DNA of 64,000 nt from Corynebacterium suranareeae (GCF_002355155.1 NZ_AP017369.1:1116001-1180000), one strand, 5' to 3'. Counted from the first letter of the stretch, positions 1 through 9,800 are shown. The notes: a model not told the origin generated them from the letters alone. Program-made: numbers and translations.

Positions 1-864
1 CTGGATAAAAAAGCTTATGAAAAAGAACTAAAAAGACTTCAAGCTGAACTTGTTGATTTGCAGCAATGGGTCGTGGAAACCGGTGCACGCGTAGTCATCG
101 TCATGGAGGGTCGCGATGCCGCTGGTAAAGGTTCCGCGATCAAACGCATAACGCAGTACCTCAACCCCAGATCCGCAAGGATTGAGGCGTTGCCTACCCC
201 AAACTCTCGGGAAAAAGGGCAGTGGTACTTCCAGCGTTACATTGAAAAACTACCGACTGCTGGTGAAATCGTCATCTTTGATCGCTCCTGGTATAACCGT
301 GCCGGCGTCGAGCGTGTAATGGGGTTTTGCACCTCCCAAGAGTATCGACGATTCCTCCACCAAGCCCCAATTTTTGAACGCCTCCTAGTTGAAGACGGCA
401 TTCACCTGCGCAAGTACTGGTTCTCTGTATCTGATGAAGAACAGATTGAACGCTTCCAAGATCGCCTGAGTGATCCGCTGCGCAGATGGAAACTCTCACC
501 AATGGATCTGCAGTCAATTACCCGGTGGGAGGATTACTCACGTGCAAAAGATGAGATGTTCATCCACACCGACATCCCTTCGGCACCGTGGTACACCGTG
601 GAATCTGAAGACAAGAAGCGTTCGCGTATCAACGTAATTTCGCATCTGCTCTCCACGATTCCTTATGAAAAGATCGATCGACCGTTGCCGGAGATCCCTC
701 ACCGACCAGATTCTGAATCTGATTACGTGCGTCCTCCACGTGATGAGTTCCGTTATGTCCCAGATGTGGCAGCACATTTGGAAGAAAAACGCATTCAAAA
801 GGAAGAGAAATCCAAGAAGAAGGATTCCGAGAAGGGTAAAGGCAAAAAGAAGTCCAAGAAATAG
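1..864 (+). CDS. ppk2A: Polyphosphate kinase 2 family protein (5' end outside window)
   Basis: Polyphosphate:nucleotide phosphotransferase of the PPK2 family, which moves phosphate between polyphosphate and GDP/ADP in the cytosol. The frame is open from base 1, reading LDKKAYEKELKRLQAEL, which is typical N-terminal PPK2 sequence, so the gene begins upstream and the in-frame TTG at 58 is not its start. Visible motifs: Walker A GRDAAGKG (residues 37-44 of the visible part), Walker B IVIFDRSWYNRAG, and the lid segment with YWFSVSDEEQ and RRWKLSPMD. The last 30 or so residues are a Lys/Glu tail with little sequence complexity. One-domain form by length. The symbol is by analogy with the C. glutamicum paralogue that I place next to this gene order; the family call itself is secure. 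Confidence 0.9.
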   Translation: MDKKAYEKELKRLQAELVDLQQWVVETGARVVIVMEGRDAAGKGSAIKRITQYLNPRSARIEALPTPNSREKGQWYFQRYIEKLPTAGEIVIFDRSWYNRAGVERVMGFCTSQEYRRFLHQAPIFERLLVEDGIHLRKYWFSVSDEEQIERFQDRLSDPLRRWKLSPMDLQSITRWEDYSRAKDEMFIHTDIPSAPWYTVESEDKKRSRINVISHLLSTIPYEKIDRPLPEIPHRPDSESDYVRPPRDEFRYVPDVAAHLEEKRIQKEEKSKKKDSEKGKGKKKSKK

Positions 865-934
865 ATGGGGCAGCCTAGCTTTCAATCACACGGTCTAATC
901 CCTGCTCAATAAGAAGCAACTTTGGAGGGAACGT

Positions 935-1145
935 ATATGCGAATATTCGTTCTGAAATGCTCGCCAGCCATTTTGGTCGAATATTTGCACTAAGGTGAGC
1001 GGTTCGTGCAAATATTCGTTCGATTTAGAGCTTCACTTATGCTAGGTAATCCGATTCTTGATCAGCAAACCTACAGGTTTCACAATTGCCCCACTAGCCC
1101 CAAAATAGGCACCCGTCATAATCGCCCTCAAGCGCTCAAACAGGC
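935..1145 (+). repeat. Intergenic repeat, family 2, copy 1
   Basis: The 375-bp gap between two convergent genes (865-1239) holds no credible gene. It contains a copy of a repeat that recurs inverted at 61335-61548. Shared blocks in order: the 14-mer ATATGCGAATATTC (935-948), CTCGCCA, a 27-bp block at 1057-1083 matching 25 of 27 bases of the reverse complement of 61397-61423, and AAGCGCTYAAACARGC near 1130-1145. This copy also has a perfect 13-bp inverted repeat (978-990 / 1006-1018, 15-nt loop) and the palindrome CGAATATTCG at 940-949. Confidence 0.7.
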
Positions 1146-1239
1146 GCAATCCATACAAAGAGTCATGCGCCATACTCCGACCCCTTAAATCGCCTTCTAC
1201 AGCTTGGGTGCCCAAACCCCCAAGCTGCAGATGAAGCCC

Positions 1240-2034
1240 TTAACTGTTCAACAGCTTATCCAGCACCACGACAACACCCTCATCGACGTTGGATGGAGCA
1301 ATTTCGTCTGCTAATTCCAAAATGTCCGGGTGGGCATTGGACATGGCATAGGATTTTCCGGCAGCCTTGATCAATTCAGTATCGTTCAAATAATCGCCAA
1401 AGACTAAGGTTTGGGATTCTTCCAGGCCTAAAGCGTCGCGCAGTTTTGCTAAAGCCTGACCTTTGTTGGCTGAAGGATCCATAACATCTACCCAATGTTG
1501 GCCGGATACGACAACGTTGGCGTTGGGTGCGGCTGCCCGGATGATTGGAGCACAGTCCTTTTCGGCATCTTGGAAAGTAAAGATAGCGACCTTGATTACT
1601 TCATTATTGACTGCTTCGTGGAGGTCTTTAACCTCTTCGATAGAAACGTAATATTTCAAACCTTCAGCGCGGAAGGCGTCGTCATTGCGTTCAACATAGG
1701 CGCGTTCTGGGCGGCAGACAACTACTCCCATATCGATTTCAGACGCGCGTACGGCATCAATGATTGAGTGAACAGTGTCGTTATCGAGGGTGGTCAAAGA
1801 GATAATTTCGCCATTGTGGGCTACGACGGTGCCATTCTCTGCGATATAGGAAATGGGTTCACCAACATGCTGGAATTGCTTTTGTAGGGTGGCTAGTTGG
1901 CGGCCACTGGCAGGGGCGAAAGCGATACCTTTTTCACGCATTTGTTTCAGAATGTCCCAAAATTTCTCTGGAACTTCGTGGTGGGTGTTTAAAAGCGTGC
2001 CGTCCATGTCTGTCGCGACGAGGCGAAAGTCCAT
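1240..2034 (-). CDS. Cof-type HAD-superfamily phosphatase
   Basis: Cytosolic sugar-phosphate or nucleotide phosphatase of the HAD superfamily, Cof/YbiV type, 264 residues, a normal length. Motif I is DMDGT with nucleophile and acid/base Asp at residues 9 and 11. The Lys of motif III lies in SANKGQAL, and motif IV is VFGDYLNDTEL. A C2-type cap lies between motifs I and III. The frame stays open upstream to 2139, but the ATG at 2034 is chosen because it follows AAAGGAA at good spacing, starts the protein just before motif I, and leaves room for a promoter before the divergent gene at 2138. Substrate unknown. Confidence 0.85.
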   Translation of the reverse strand: MDFRLVATDMDGTLLNTHHEVPEKFWDILKQMREKGIAFAPASGRQLATLQKQFQHVGEPISYIAENGTVVAHNGEIISLTTLDNDTVHSIIDAVRASEIDMGVVVCRPERAYVERNDDAFRAEGLKYYVSIEEVKDLHEAVNNEVIKVAIFTFQDAEKDCAPIIRAAAPNANVVVSGQHWVDVMDPSANKGQALAKLRDALGLEESQTLVFGDYLNDTELIKAAGKSYAMSNAHPDILELADEIAPSNVDEGVVVVLDKLLNS

Positions 2035-2137
2035 TTGTTTGGATTCCTTTCCGATTATGTCTCGATTTCCCATTCTGTCACACCGGACTTGGTTAAACAC
2101 GCGCGCAGAATCCCTGTGATGTGCCACACTGGTTTTC

Positions 2138-3145
2138 ATGACTCAAGTTGTTAATACATTCATTCAGCAATCCACTGGTGTGGTGGAACTTAATCGTCCT
2201 AAAGCTCTTAACTCGCTTAATCAGGAAATGATTGACATTGTTTCGAAAGCGCTCGATGCCTGGGTGGATGTTGATCAGGTGAAACAGGTGCTTATCTATT
2301 CCACTTCTGAGCGTGCCTTTTGCGCGGGCGGGGACGTACGGGCAGTGCGCGAAAGTGTCCTGAATGGTGATGTAGCTGCGGGGGATAAGTACTTCACGGA
2401 TGAGTTTGTGATGAACAATGTGTTGGGAACGTATCCAAAGCCTGTGATTTCTGTTATCAACGGCGTGGCGATGGGTGGCGGTTTGGGAATTTCAATCCAT
2501 GGCTCCCACCGCATCATTACCGGAAACGCTTTTGCATCGATGCCCGAAATGGCGATTGGATATGTCCCTGATGTCGGGTTCACTTATTTCGCGCAGCGTG
2601 CATCTTCGCTGGCTGTCGCTACATTTTTGGCTACTACTGGCTGGCTTATGAGCCCCGCGGATATGTTGTGGGCAGGTGTTGCAACGCACTATATCGATGC
2701 AGAAAACACCCAAGTATTCATTGACACGGTCATTGGCGATTCGCTCGATGCGGCGCTGGAAAAATTCTCCACGCAACCAAAAGACAGCAGCGAGCTGGCC
2801 GGCCTTACCAGCCAGATTGAGGAGACCTTTGGGTTAAGCTCTTGGGCGCTTATCGACGCCTCCCTCCGGTCCCACCCTGACCAATCATTTGTCTCTAAGA
2901 CTCGTGAGCTTTTGGCTTCTGCGGCTCCCGCTTCGGTAGTGGCAACAGTAAAACTCATGCACCAAAACAGTAAAGCAACCACTCTGCGAGAAGGATTAGA
3001 CAATGAACTAGCGATGTCACTGTTTATGATCCGTCAACCGGATTTTGTTGAAGGTGTGCGTGCTGTGTTGGTGGATAAGGATCGAAACGCATCTTTTACA
3101 CCTGATAATTTTGAAGATGTTGATGAGTCACAATTCATAAAATAG
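2138..3145 (+). CDS. Enoyl-CoA hydratase/isomerase family protein, 3-hydroxyisobutyryl-CoA hydrolase type
   Basis: Crotonase-fold protein of 335 residues. Oxyanion-hole segments FCAGGD (61-66) and MGGGLG (112-117) are present. The segment PEMAIGYVPDVG carries Glu137 and Asp145, the acidic pair typical of 3-hydroxyisobutyryl-CoA hydrolases rather than simple hydratases, and the extended C-terminus also fits that subgroup. Likely reaction: thioester hydrolysis in valine or branched-chain acyl-CoA breakdown; specificity is inferred, not shown. Divergent from the HAD phosphatase with about 100 bp between starts. No other valine-degradation genes are adjacent. Confidence 0.8.
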   Translation: MTQVVNTFIQQSTGVVELNRPKALNSLNQEMIDIVSKALDAWVDVDQVKQVLIYSTSERAFCAGGDVRAVRESVLNGDVAAGDKYFTDEFVMNNVLGTYPKPVISVINGVAMGGGLGISIHGSHRIITGNAFASMPEMAIGYVPDVGFTYFAQRASSLAVATFLATTGWLMSPADMLWAGVATHYIDAENTQVFIDTVIGDSLDAALEKFSTQPKDSSELAGLTSQIEETFGLSSWALIDASLRSHPDQSFVSKTRELLASAAPASVVATVKLMHQNSKATTLREGLDNELAMSLFMIRQPDFVEGVRAVLVDKDRNASFTPDNFEDVDESQFIK

Positions 3146-3225
3146 CCCAACTTTTGATAGCGTAGCAGTGGCTCTTTCGATTGATGGGGCCACTGTATAC
3201 ACAATGCTTGAAGAAGGGTAGGGCA

Positions 3226-3948
3226 GTGAAGCCGCTGGGCAAGATCGCCGTTCCCTGGGCGTGGTACCTGGGAATTGTTGGGATCATCATTTTCGATGTG
3301 GTAGCAGCAATAACCATGCTCGCCCTCGTGCCAACAAAAATGCCCGACAGAGTAAACAGCGGACTTGTTGCTTTAGGTGGTTCTTACGCGCCCCCGATGA
3401 ATCGAGAAACGTTGGTGGCTAGAGTCATCGCCGGTGCGGTGCTGATTCTGGTTATTTCCCTCGGGGTGTCGTTGCTGATTTCTGCGCAATCTAAAAACCT
3501 TGCGGCAGACCATCCGGAAGCTTCCGCAGTGCAATTAGCCAGGCGCTGGTCCTTTTTGAACAATATCCAAAGCTGCATTGGGTGGTTCAGTTTCTTTTTG
3601 GCAGCGATTTTAAGTATTTCTGCCCTCAGACTTAATGGGCCTGGTGTTGTCGGACATTTTGAGATGGCAGTGTATATCATCGCGATCGCAGTACTTGCCT
3701 GGACATTGATGGTGTCTTTGCGGCGAGGGCAAATGCTGATTGATCGTGCGATTCCGATTCGTGAAGATGATTCCCAGTTGAAGTGGGGGATCATCTACCA
3801 CGATGCCTCCGACAAGCGGGTGTTTGTAGAACTCGAAGACGGCCACACGACTGTCATCAATATGGCCCGCGGGGGAGCCTGGCTTTTAATCGGTGTGATG
3901 GTGTTGCCAGCGTTAGCCGTCGTCGCGTGGGTTCTCCTGGGAAATTAA
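3226..3948 (+). CDS. Hypothetical integral membrane protein
   Basis: Unrecognised membrane protein of about 240 residues with four predicted hydrophobic segments: near the N-terminus, around 65-85, around 110-160 (probably one or two helices) and at the C-terminus. The first helix followed by a loop with Pro and Asp (LVPTKMPDRVN) loosely resembles DUF1648-type proteins. The soluble segment before the last helix reads as a small beta-rich domain (KWGIIYHDASDKRVFVEL). The GTG at 3226 follows AAGAAGGG at about 8 nt and is preferred to the in-frame TTG at 3181 or ATG at 3184. The stop codon overlaps that of the convergent next gene by 4 nt. Confidence 0.65.
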   Translation: MKPLGKIAVPWAWYLGIVGIIIFDVVAAITMLALVPTKMPDRVNSGLVALGGSYAPPMNRETLVARVIAGAVLILVISLGVSLLISAQSKNLAADHPEASAVQLARRWSFLNNIQSCIGWFSFFLAAILSISALRLNGPGVVGHFEMAVYIIAIAVLAWTLMVSLRRGQMLIDRAIPIREDDSQLKWGIIYHDASDKRVFVELEDGHTTVINMARGGAWLLIGVMVLPALAVVAWVLLGN

Positions 3949-5141
3949 CCCACTTTTATCAGGCGATCTCCTTCAAAAGTGACATTGATTTGTTGACCTT
4001 CGACGGTGATCGCAAAGCCATCGAAGGGGAGTTCGCGGTGTGCAGCGTAGGAGGCTACGGCACGGCGAGCATCAATATCACTTGGTAGCCGGTGGTACAA
4101 GGTTGCTTCCACTGCCGCATGCGAGGCTGGTGGGAGGTGAAGTCGTGGATGATCAAGAAGTAGGACCACGGCAGTGCCATCTTCTTGGCGAACCACAGCG
4201 TGGGTCCACACTCGCAGTACCTGTTTAGCCACGTCAATAAGATCGAAGGCTTGGGCTTGATCAACAGTGATTTCTGGGTTGGTTAAAAGGAGAAGTCCGT
4301 TGTCGTAACCGAAACGAGCAAGACCAGCGGTGGCTTGCCCGTCGAGTTCACGCAATGACCACGCCCATACCCATCGGGATCCATCGATAACTGCCAAAGG
4401 TAGGGCGCGGACTTGGTGTTCGTTTTCTACGGTCGCAACGTTAGTGTCTGAATTAAATGTGACATTGTGAGAGGAAGAGATGGCGTCGAAAAGCAATTGG
4501 TGCTCAGCGGACATGAAGGCCGCATCTGCGCGCACATCGCGTAAGCCCAGCCCACCTGTTATTTCGATGATTTGTCCCTCTTGCAGCAAAATTGAGGTGC
4601 CGTCGCTGAAAGCGATGCGGTTGTGTTCAAACCGGATGCCTAAGTTTCGGAATGCTGCGAAAGAGCTTAAAGCTCTTTTGTGATCCATGCCGGGCCGCAG
4701 TCGAGGTAGTGCTTCGATGAGGCCGCGGCGGGCGTCGTCAAGCTTAGGGGTGTGGTTGATGATAACTAGGGCGCTGCGGCCGTTGCACAGAGGTGCGATA
4801 AACGCTGGCGCATTGTTATACAGCGTGCGTGCTGCGGTGATCAGATCGTCATGAAGAGGCTGCACACCGTGTAATTCCGGGATACTTAAGTCCTGGCCGC
4901 GGGTGCTGACCCATTCTAATTCTTGGCCGTCAATCCACGCGATGACCTCACCCGTGGTATCAAAATGCGCGCCCGCAGCCCGATTGATGCGCACATTGGC
5001 GGAAGTGGCATCGTCGGAAAGATTAAACTCAACTCCAGTAACACGACCTAATTGGGCAGCAAACGCCTGGTCAATGCATGATTGGCCGAGGACGCCGTCG
5101 GTGATGACATCGATGAGGGACGTGGGGCGCGGAATTTCCAT
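3945..5141 (-). CDS. Conserved hypothetical protein, possibly DUF6882-like
   Basis: A 398-residue cytosolic protein without signal peptide or membrane helix. It contains a segment SRWVWAWSLRELDG followed by ARFGYDNGLLLLTNPEI and FDLIDVAKQVLRVW; the W-x-WAW pattern followed by a helix and a nearby Leu-rich strand recalls the DUF6882 family, which I cannot confirm by eye. No catalytic motif is recognised. The start at 5141 is the farthest upstream ATG. An AAAGG sits only about 1 nt before it, so a weak or leaderless start is possible. The gene overlaps the convergent membrane-protein gene by 4 nt at the stop codons. Confidence 0.7.
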   Translation of the reverse strand: MEIPRPTSLIDVITDGVLGQSCIDQAFAAQLGRVTGVEFNLSDDATSANVRINRAAGAHFDTTGEVIAWIDGQELEWVSTRGQDLSIPELHGVQPLHDDLITAARTLYNNAPAFIAPLCNGRSALVIINHTPKLDDARRGLIEALPRLRPGMDHKRALSSFAAFRNLGIRFEHNRIAFSDGTSILLQEGQIIEITGGLGLRDVRADAAFMSAEHQLLFDAISSSHNVTFNSDTNVATVENEHQVRALPLAVIDGSRWVWAWSLRELDGQATAGLARFGYDNGLLLLTNPEITVDQAQAFDLIDVAKQVLRVWTHAVVRQEDGTAVVLLLDHPRLHLPPASHAAVEATLYHRLPSDIDARRAVASYAAHRELPFDGFAITVEGQQINVTFEGDRLIKVG

Positions 5142-5268
5142 GCCTTTAAGGATATGCGCGATAAAAATTTTTGGGGATTTTGGGGCAGGTTGTTACAAAT
5201 TCATCTATCTGTGAAGATATGACAAGTGCATGTAGAAAATTATGCATAACGAACAGGAAGAGTAAACA

Positions 5269-6723
5269 GTGCGTAAAGGAAAGTCCAGCGTCCTCTCAGT
5301 TGCCGTTGCTTGTTCAATCGGATTCGGAATGACCCTAGCGGGTACCGGCGTCGCCACAGCGCAAGAAGCTGCGTATGACTACGGCATGGATCCGAGTATG
5401 AACTACAACCCAATCGACGACATCAAAGACCGCCCAGAAGGCTTGACCAATCTTCCTTATTTTGGAAGTAAATTAACCAGCTGGGGATCCTCCGATGCCA
5501 GCGCGTCATCTGGTTTTGTGACCTCAGCTCGACCGCAGTACACCGATCCGCGGTACCCCGATGGCAAAGATGCATTGCCCAAAGCAACAATCGATATGAA
5601 TCCTGAAGTGCTGGCACGACTGGAACGATTCGTCGGAGTAGACGGGGATCGCATCCGCCAGATCAACGCGTATTCGCCATCCATGGGTCGAACCATCCCG
5701 CTCGTGTGGGTCGTTCCAGAAGATACCTCAGTACCACGCCCAACCGTGTACGCGCTTGGAGGCGGTGACGGTGGCCAAGGTGGACAAAACTGGGTATCTA
5801 GCACCGATCTGGATGAGCTGACCAGCGAAAACAACCTCAACCTCATCTTGCCGATGCTCGGCTCTTACAGCTTCTTTGCTGACTGGGTAGGCGAAAGCGA
5901 AGACATGGGCGGGGCGCAACAGTGGGAAACTTTCCTCACACACGAACTGCCTGAGCCGCTAGAAGCGGCCATCGGGGGAGACGGGCAACGCAGCATCCTA
6001 GGCATGTCCATGTCCGGGGGCTCGGTGCTTAACTTTGCGACGCACAACCCCAACTTTTACTCATCTGTCGGCTCATTTTCTGGATGTGCCGAAACCAATT
6101 CATGGATGGGACGACGCGGCATCGCAGCCACCGCCTACAACGGCAATGTTGTGCCAGAACAGATCTTTGGAGAAGTAGACAGCGATTACTCTCGCTACAA
6201 TGATCCTTTGCTCAACGCCGCGAAACTAGAAGAACAAGACAACCTCTATATCTTCTCCGGCTCCGGCATCTTCTCTGAAATTGATGTCATCGGTGACAAT
6301 GCACCAATCGATGAGGATGCATTTAAAAACCGCGTGCTTGTCGGATTTGAGATCGAAGCAATGTCCAATACATGCACCCACAACCTCAAAGCCGCAACTG
6401 ATCAAATGGGCATTGAAAACATCAACTATGATTTCCGCCCAACCGGAACCCACTCATGGGACTACTGGAATGAAGCACTTCATCGCTTCTACCCACTCAT
6501 GATGCAAGGGTTTGGCCTTGATGGTGGCCCTATTCCGACTTACAACCCGAACGGCGTAACCTCCAGCGAGTCTTCTTCAGAGCTTTCCTCTGACGTAAGC
6601 CTTGGTACCGTAATCGGAAGTGCAACAGGTAGCTCCCAAAGCTCCGAGGTTGGCAGCAGTGTCCGTGAAGTAATTGCAGGAAGTTCCGGATCTAGCCAAT
6701 CCGCTGGAAGCTTCTACGAATAA
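5269..6723 (+). CDS. cmt3: Trehalose corynomycolyltransferase (antigen 85 family)
   Basis: Secreted corynomycolyltransferase that moves corynomycolic acid between trehalose esters and onto arabinogalactan or protein in the outer envelope. 484 residues. N-terminal signal peptide of about 31 residues ends in VATAQ. The alpha/beta-hydrolase core follows: a GGGDGGQGG glycine loop near 163, nucleophile elbow GMSMSGG with Ser247 in the antigen 85 position, and the catalytic His in GTHSWDYW at 395. The last 55 residues are a Ser/Gly-rich tail; no LGFP repeats are seen. GTG start after AGGAAGAG. The symbol follows the C. glutamicum gene I recall at this place; numbering of cmt paralogues varies between papers. 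Confidence 0.85.
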   Translation: MRKGKSSVLSVAVACSIGFGMTLAGTGVATAQEAAYDYGMDPSMNYNPIDDIKDRPEGLTNLPYFGSKLTSWGSSDASASSGFVTSARPQYTDPRYPDGKDALPKATIDMNPEVLARLERFVGVDGDRIRQINAYSPSMGRTIPLVWVVPEDTSVPRPTVYALGGGDGGQGGQNWVSSTDLDELTSENNLNLILPMLGSYSFFADWVGESEDMGGAQQWETFLTHELPEPLEAAIGGDGQRSILGMSMSGGSVLNFATHNPNFYSSVGSFSGCAETNSWMGRRGIAATAYNGNVVPEQIFGEVDSDYSRYNDPLLNAAKLEEQDNLYIFSGSGIFSEIDVIGDNAPIDEDAFKNRVLVGFEIEAMSNTCTHNLKAATDQMGIENINYDFRPTGTHSWDYWNEALHRFYPLMMQGFGLDGGPIPTYNPNGVTSSESSSELSSDVSLGTVIGSATGSSQSSEVGSSVREVIAGSSGSSQSAGSFYE

Positions 6724-6724
6724 G

Positions 6725-6763
6725 AAAAAAATGTGGTGTCTTTGATAAGACACCACATTTTTT
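6725..6763. terminator. Bidirectional rho-independent terminator
   Basis: Inverted repeat ATGTGGTGTC / GACACCACAT with an 8-nt loop, flanked by A6-7 on the left and T6 on the right. It can terminate the mycolyltransferase gene and also the convergent tetR gene, whose stop codon overlaps its right edge. Confidence 0.9.
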
Positions 6764-7349
6764 ATCTCTTGATCCAACTACACGCCCGACGGATCAATGC
6801 AACCCCATCTTCAACATCCCGAGGCTCAGGGTGCCGATAAAAAGTTTGCAAAGAAGTAGCAATAGCTGCCGCATTCAAGTGAATCAAAATAGCAGCATCA
6901 AACTCATCGAGGTGTGGATCCCTCGCTCTCAGGAATTTCACCAACGGATCAATCAACACATCTCTGTCGAGGCTGCAGGTGGTTGACTCTAGAGTTTCTA
7001 AGATCTCACCGATGCGAAACATAGCGCTGAAGGAATTCAACTCACTATCGCCATCGCGCAAATGGGTGACAACTAACTGTTCGATAGCATCCCTGGGATC
7101 GAGTTCAACTGGCAATTTATCCAACTGCGCAGTTAATTCTTGAACCCGAATAACCATGAACTCAAACAGAGCATCTTCCCGCGACTGGAAATAGTTATGA
7201 AAAGTTCTGGGGGAGACCCCGGCTGCCGCCGCTATCGAGGCAACCGTGAGCGCCTCGGGGCCGTCAAACAAGGCAATCTTAGCCGCAGCGCGTGATAACG
7301 CTGCCCGCGTAGCAGCCTTTTTAGTTTCTCTAAGCCCCGACACCTGCAT
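6762..7349 (-). CDS. TetR-family transcriptional regulator
   Basis: 195-residue repressor. The N-terminal TetR helix-turn-helix lies at about residues 12-60, with VASIAAAAGVSPRTFHNYF as the recognition region; the C-terminal ligand/dimer domain is unassigned. Its start lies inside the 3' end of the upstream MmpL gene (20-nt overlap), so the two are co-transcribed and probably translationally coupled. Such exporter-repressor pairs usually form an autoregulated unit; the effector is unknown. A candidate operator is the inverted repeat at 9801-9817 upstream of the exporter gene. Confidence 0.88.
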   Translation of the reverse strand: MQVSGLRETKKAATRAALSRAAAKIALFDGPEALTVASIAAAAGVSPRTFHNYFQSREDALFEFMVIRVQELTAQLDKLPVELDPRDAIEQLVVTHLRDGDSELNSFSAMFRIGEILETLESTTCSLDRDVLIDPLVKFLRARDPHLDEFDAAILIHLNAAAIATSLQTFYRHPEPRDVEDGVALIRRACSWIKR

Positions 7350-9705
7350 TTTCCTTCAATTCCTTGGTGCGAGTTTCATCCAACTCAGTCAGACCCTCGC
7401 CCTCAACATCAACGTTTGGAAGGATCTTATCCAACCACTTAGGCAGCCACCAAGCCTTGTCATCCAGCAAGAACATCGTGGCTGGGATGATCATCATGCG
7501 AACGATGAAGGCATCGAAGAACACAGCAACAGCCAGCGCAAAGCCCATGGTCTTAATAAACGCCATGTCTTGTGCCATAAACGCGGCGAACACCGAGACC
7601 ATGATCAGCGCTGCAGCGGTGACCACGCGGGCACCATGCTTGAAACCATTCGATGTTGCATTTCCAGCTGTCTTGCCCTTGGTAAAGCCTTCACGCATGC
7701 GGGTTACTAGGAAGATCTGGTAATCCATCGCTAGACCAAACACCAGGCCGATGAGCATGATTGGGAGGAAGGATAGCAGCGGCTGTGGATCGTTAATGAG
7801 GCCGAAAGCGCCTTCCTGGAAGATAGCCACCGTTGCACCAAAGGTTGCGATAACTGATAAACCGAAGCCAAGAGCTGCGATCAAAGGCACCCAAATGGAA
7901 CGGAACACCAGCAACAGCACGAGGAATGCAAGCACCAAAACGATAAGCACATAAGGAACGAGGACGTCGCCGAGACGCTCAGAAATGTCATCATAGATTG
8001 GGGTCACACCAGTGACTCCGTATGTTGCACCAGTTTCATCTTCGAAGCTTTGAACATCTGCGCGCAAGGTAGCCAATGTGTCAGAAGTGCGCTCGTCGAT
8101 GGCATCGAATTCTGGAGTAATCAGAATCTGTGCGGTATCGAAATTCTCAGTGGTTTGGGTGATCTGAGCATTCTTTACACCATCGGTGTTTAAGAATTGC
8201 TCGACTGCTTGGCCGTATACCAAGGGGCGTTCTTCCTCTGAGACGTTCGTGGCGTCGACAAGCGCAATCATGGGCGCATTGCGGCCCGGGCCGAACGCAT
8301 CTGCCGTCAAATCATAGGCGGTGCGTGGCGCGCTGCCCAGCGTGGCCGTGCCGTCAGTCGGCATGGCCAGGCGCATATTGGTCGCAGGAATTGCGATTGC
8401 ACCGAGCAAAACGACGCCAACCAGCAGGTATGCAACCGGCATCTTGCGCACAAGGCGAACCCACTTCAGACCCATCGTGGGTTTTTCATCCTCAGGGTCT
8501 GGAACCTTAGGCCCTGGCACGCGCGCGGCGAAAATGCGAGTGCTAAGCAATCCGAGAAGTGCTGGGAGGAACGTGAGCGCAACAAGCACCGCGATGGCAA
8601 CAGTAATCGCAGCTGCAATCGCCATGACGGTAAGGAATGGAATATTAATAATCGACAGAGCAACCAGCGCGATCAACACCGTGGTGCCTGCGAAGACAAC
8701 CGCAGAACCCGCAGTACCCACAGCCATACCCATCGCGTGCGCACGCGTCGCTAGAGGCATGGTGCGCAAACGCTGCGCCAATTCCTTTGGCTCCAAATCA
8801 TTAGAACCAGTCTGCGAAATCAACTCATTGCGGAAACGCGACACAATGAACAACGCGTAGTCGATACCGACCGCAAGACCGATCATCGAAGCCAAAGTAG
8901 GCGTCATATCGTTGACAGAATCAGTAAATGCTGTTGCCAACTGAATGCCCATGATGCCGATACCCACGCCAATAATCGCAGAAATCAACGGCATACCAGC
9001 GGCAATAAATGAACCGAAAGTGACGATCAGAACAACGGCGGCAACTAGCAGACCAATGAGCTCAGAAGTCATATTCAAGCTGGTTGCAGCAGCTCCAAAG
9101 ACGTTGCCGTTGTAGACAACCGTGAGGTCGCCGTCATCGTATTCATCAAGAATGTTGGTGACTTTTTCGCGATCCTCCACAGAGACATCCATGGCGGTAT
9201 CAGCATCAAAAGTCATGGAGATAATGCCAGTGGTTTCATCCGGGCTAAGCGGGCTCACCGCCTCAATATCAGCTGCGATCTTTTCTGCAGGAACACCCTG
9301 AGCTTCCAGAGCAGGAGTCATTTGAGCAGCAAGACCTTGGGAAGCCAACACGGGGTCAACGATAGAATCAGGGTCCTGCAACACACCAGTTGCACGAACC
9401 TCTTCCAGCATCTGGTTTACCTCAGCCTGAACCTCTGGATCGGTGAGGGTTTTTCCTTCCGGTGCCTGGATAACTACCGAGCCAGTTGGCGCTGACGTTG
9501 CATCGTCTGAGCCAGGGAAGCGTTCCTGCATCTTTTCCATGGTTGTGACCGAATCGAGGCCAGGAATGGAAAAGCTACTCGACGTTGGCTTGGCATACAG
9601 GCCAGCCAAAGTTGTTATGCCGATCAGAATGACCAGCCAGACCGCAAGAAAGGGCCACTTCTTTTGATAGGCCGTAGAGCCTAACTTATAGAGGAATTTT
9701 GCCAC
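7330..9705 (-). CDS. MmpL-family RND transporter
   Basis: Inner-membrane exporter of the MmpL/HAE2 RND class, 791 residues. One helix near the N-terminus (18-38), then a large extracytoplasmic domain, five helices (about 215-385), a second external domain (about 430-550) and a final five-helix bundle ending near 750. Both conserved Asp/Tyr transmembrane motifs are visible: GLAVGIDYALFIVSR in the first bundle and FGLAMDYQIFLVTR in the second. GTG start after AAAGGA. Corynebacterial MmpL proteins move trehalose mycolates or drugs; adjacency to a corynomycolyltransferase is suggestive only, and the downstream TetR gene points to an inducible exporter. Confidence 0.9.
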   Translation of the reverse strand: MAKFLYKLGSTAYQKKWPFLAVWLVILIGITTLAGLYAKPTSSSFSIPGLDSVTTMEKMQERFPGSDDATSAPTGSVVIQAPEGKTLTDPEVQAEVNQMLEEVRATGVLQDPDSIVDPVLASQGLAAQMTPALEAQGVPAEKIAADIEAVSPLSPDETTGIISMTFDADTAMDVSVEDREKVTNILDEYDDGDLTVVYNGNVFGAAATSLNMTSELIGLLVAAVVLIVTFGSFIAAGMPLISAIIGVGIGIMGIQLATAFTDSVNDMTPTLASMIGLAVGIDYALFIVSRFRNELISQTGSNDLEPKELAQRLRTMPLATRAHAMGMAVGTAGSAVVFAGTTVLIALVALSIINIPFLTVMAIAAAITVAIAVLVALTFLPALLGLLSTRIFAARVPGPKVPDPEDEKPTMGLKWVRLVRKMPVAYLLVGVVLLGAIAIPATNMRLAMPTDGTATLGSAPRTAYDLTADAFGPGRNAPMIALVDATNVSEEERPLVYGQAVEQFLNTDGVKNAQITQTTENFDTAQILITPEFDAIDERTSDTLATLRADVQSFEDETGATYGVTGVTPIYDDISERLGDVLVPYVLIVLVLAFLVLLLVFRSIWVPLIAALGFGLSVIATFGATVAIFQEGAFGLINDPQPLLSFLPIMLIGLVFGLAMDYQIFLVTRMREGFTKGKTAGNATSNGFKHGARVVTAAALIMVSVFAAFMAQDMAFIKTMGFALAVAVFFDAFIVRMMIIPATMFLLDDKAWWLPKWLDKILPNVDVEGEGLTELDETRTKELKENAGVGA

Positions 9706-9800
9706 AATTGTCCTTTAAAGATTGGAGAGGTTGTTTTACTTCTGCCGTTGCTGAAATGAGTTGCGAGAAATGGATGGAATTTTTCGCAGACAAGGAAATT

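Noticed and set aside
1006-1188. 60-codon open frame in the first intergenic gap
   Set aside because: It overlaps the repeat copy 935-1145 and reads as random basic protein; no ribosome site.
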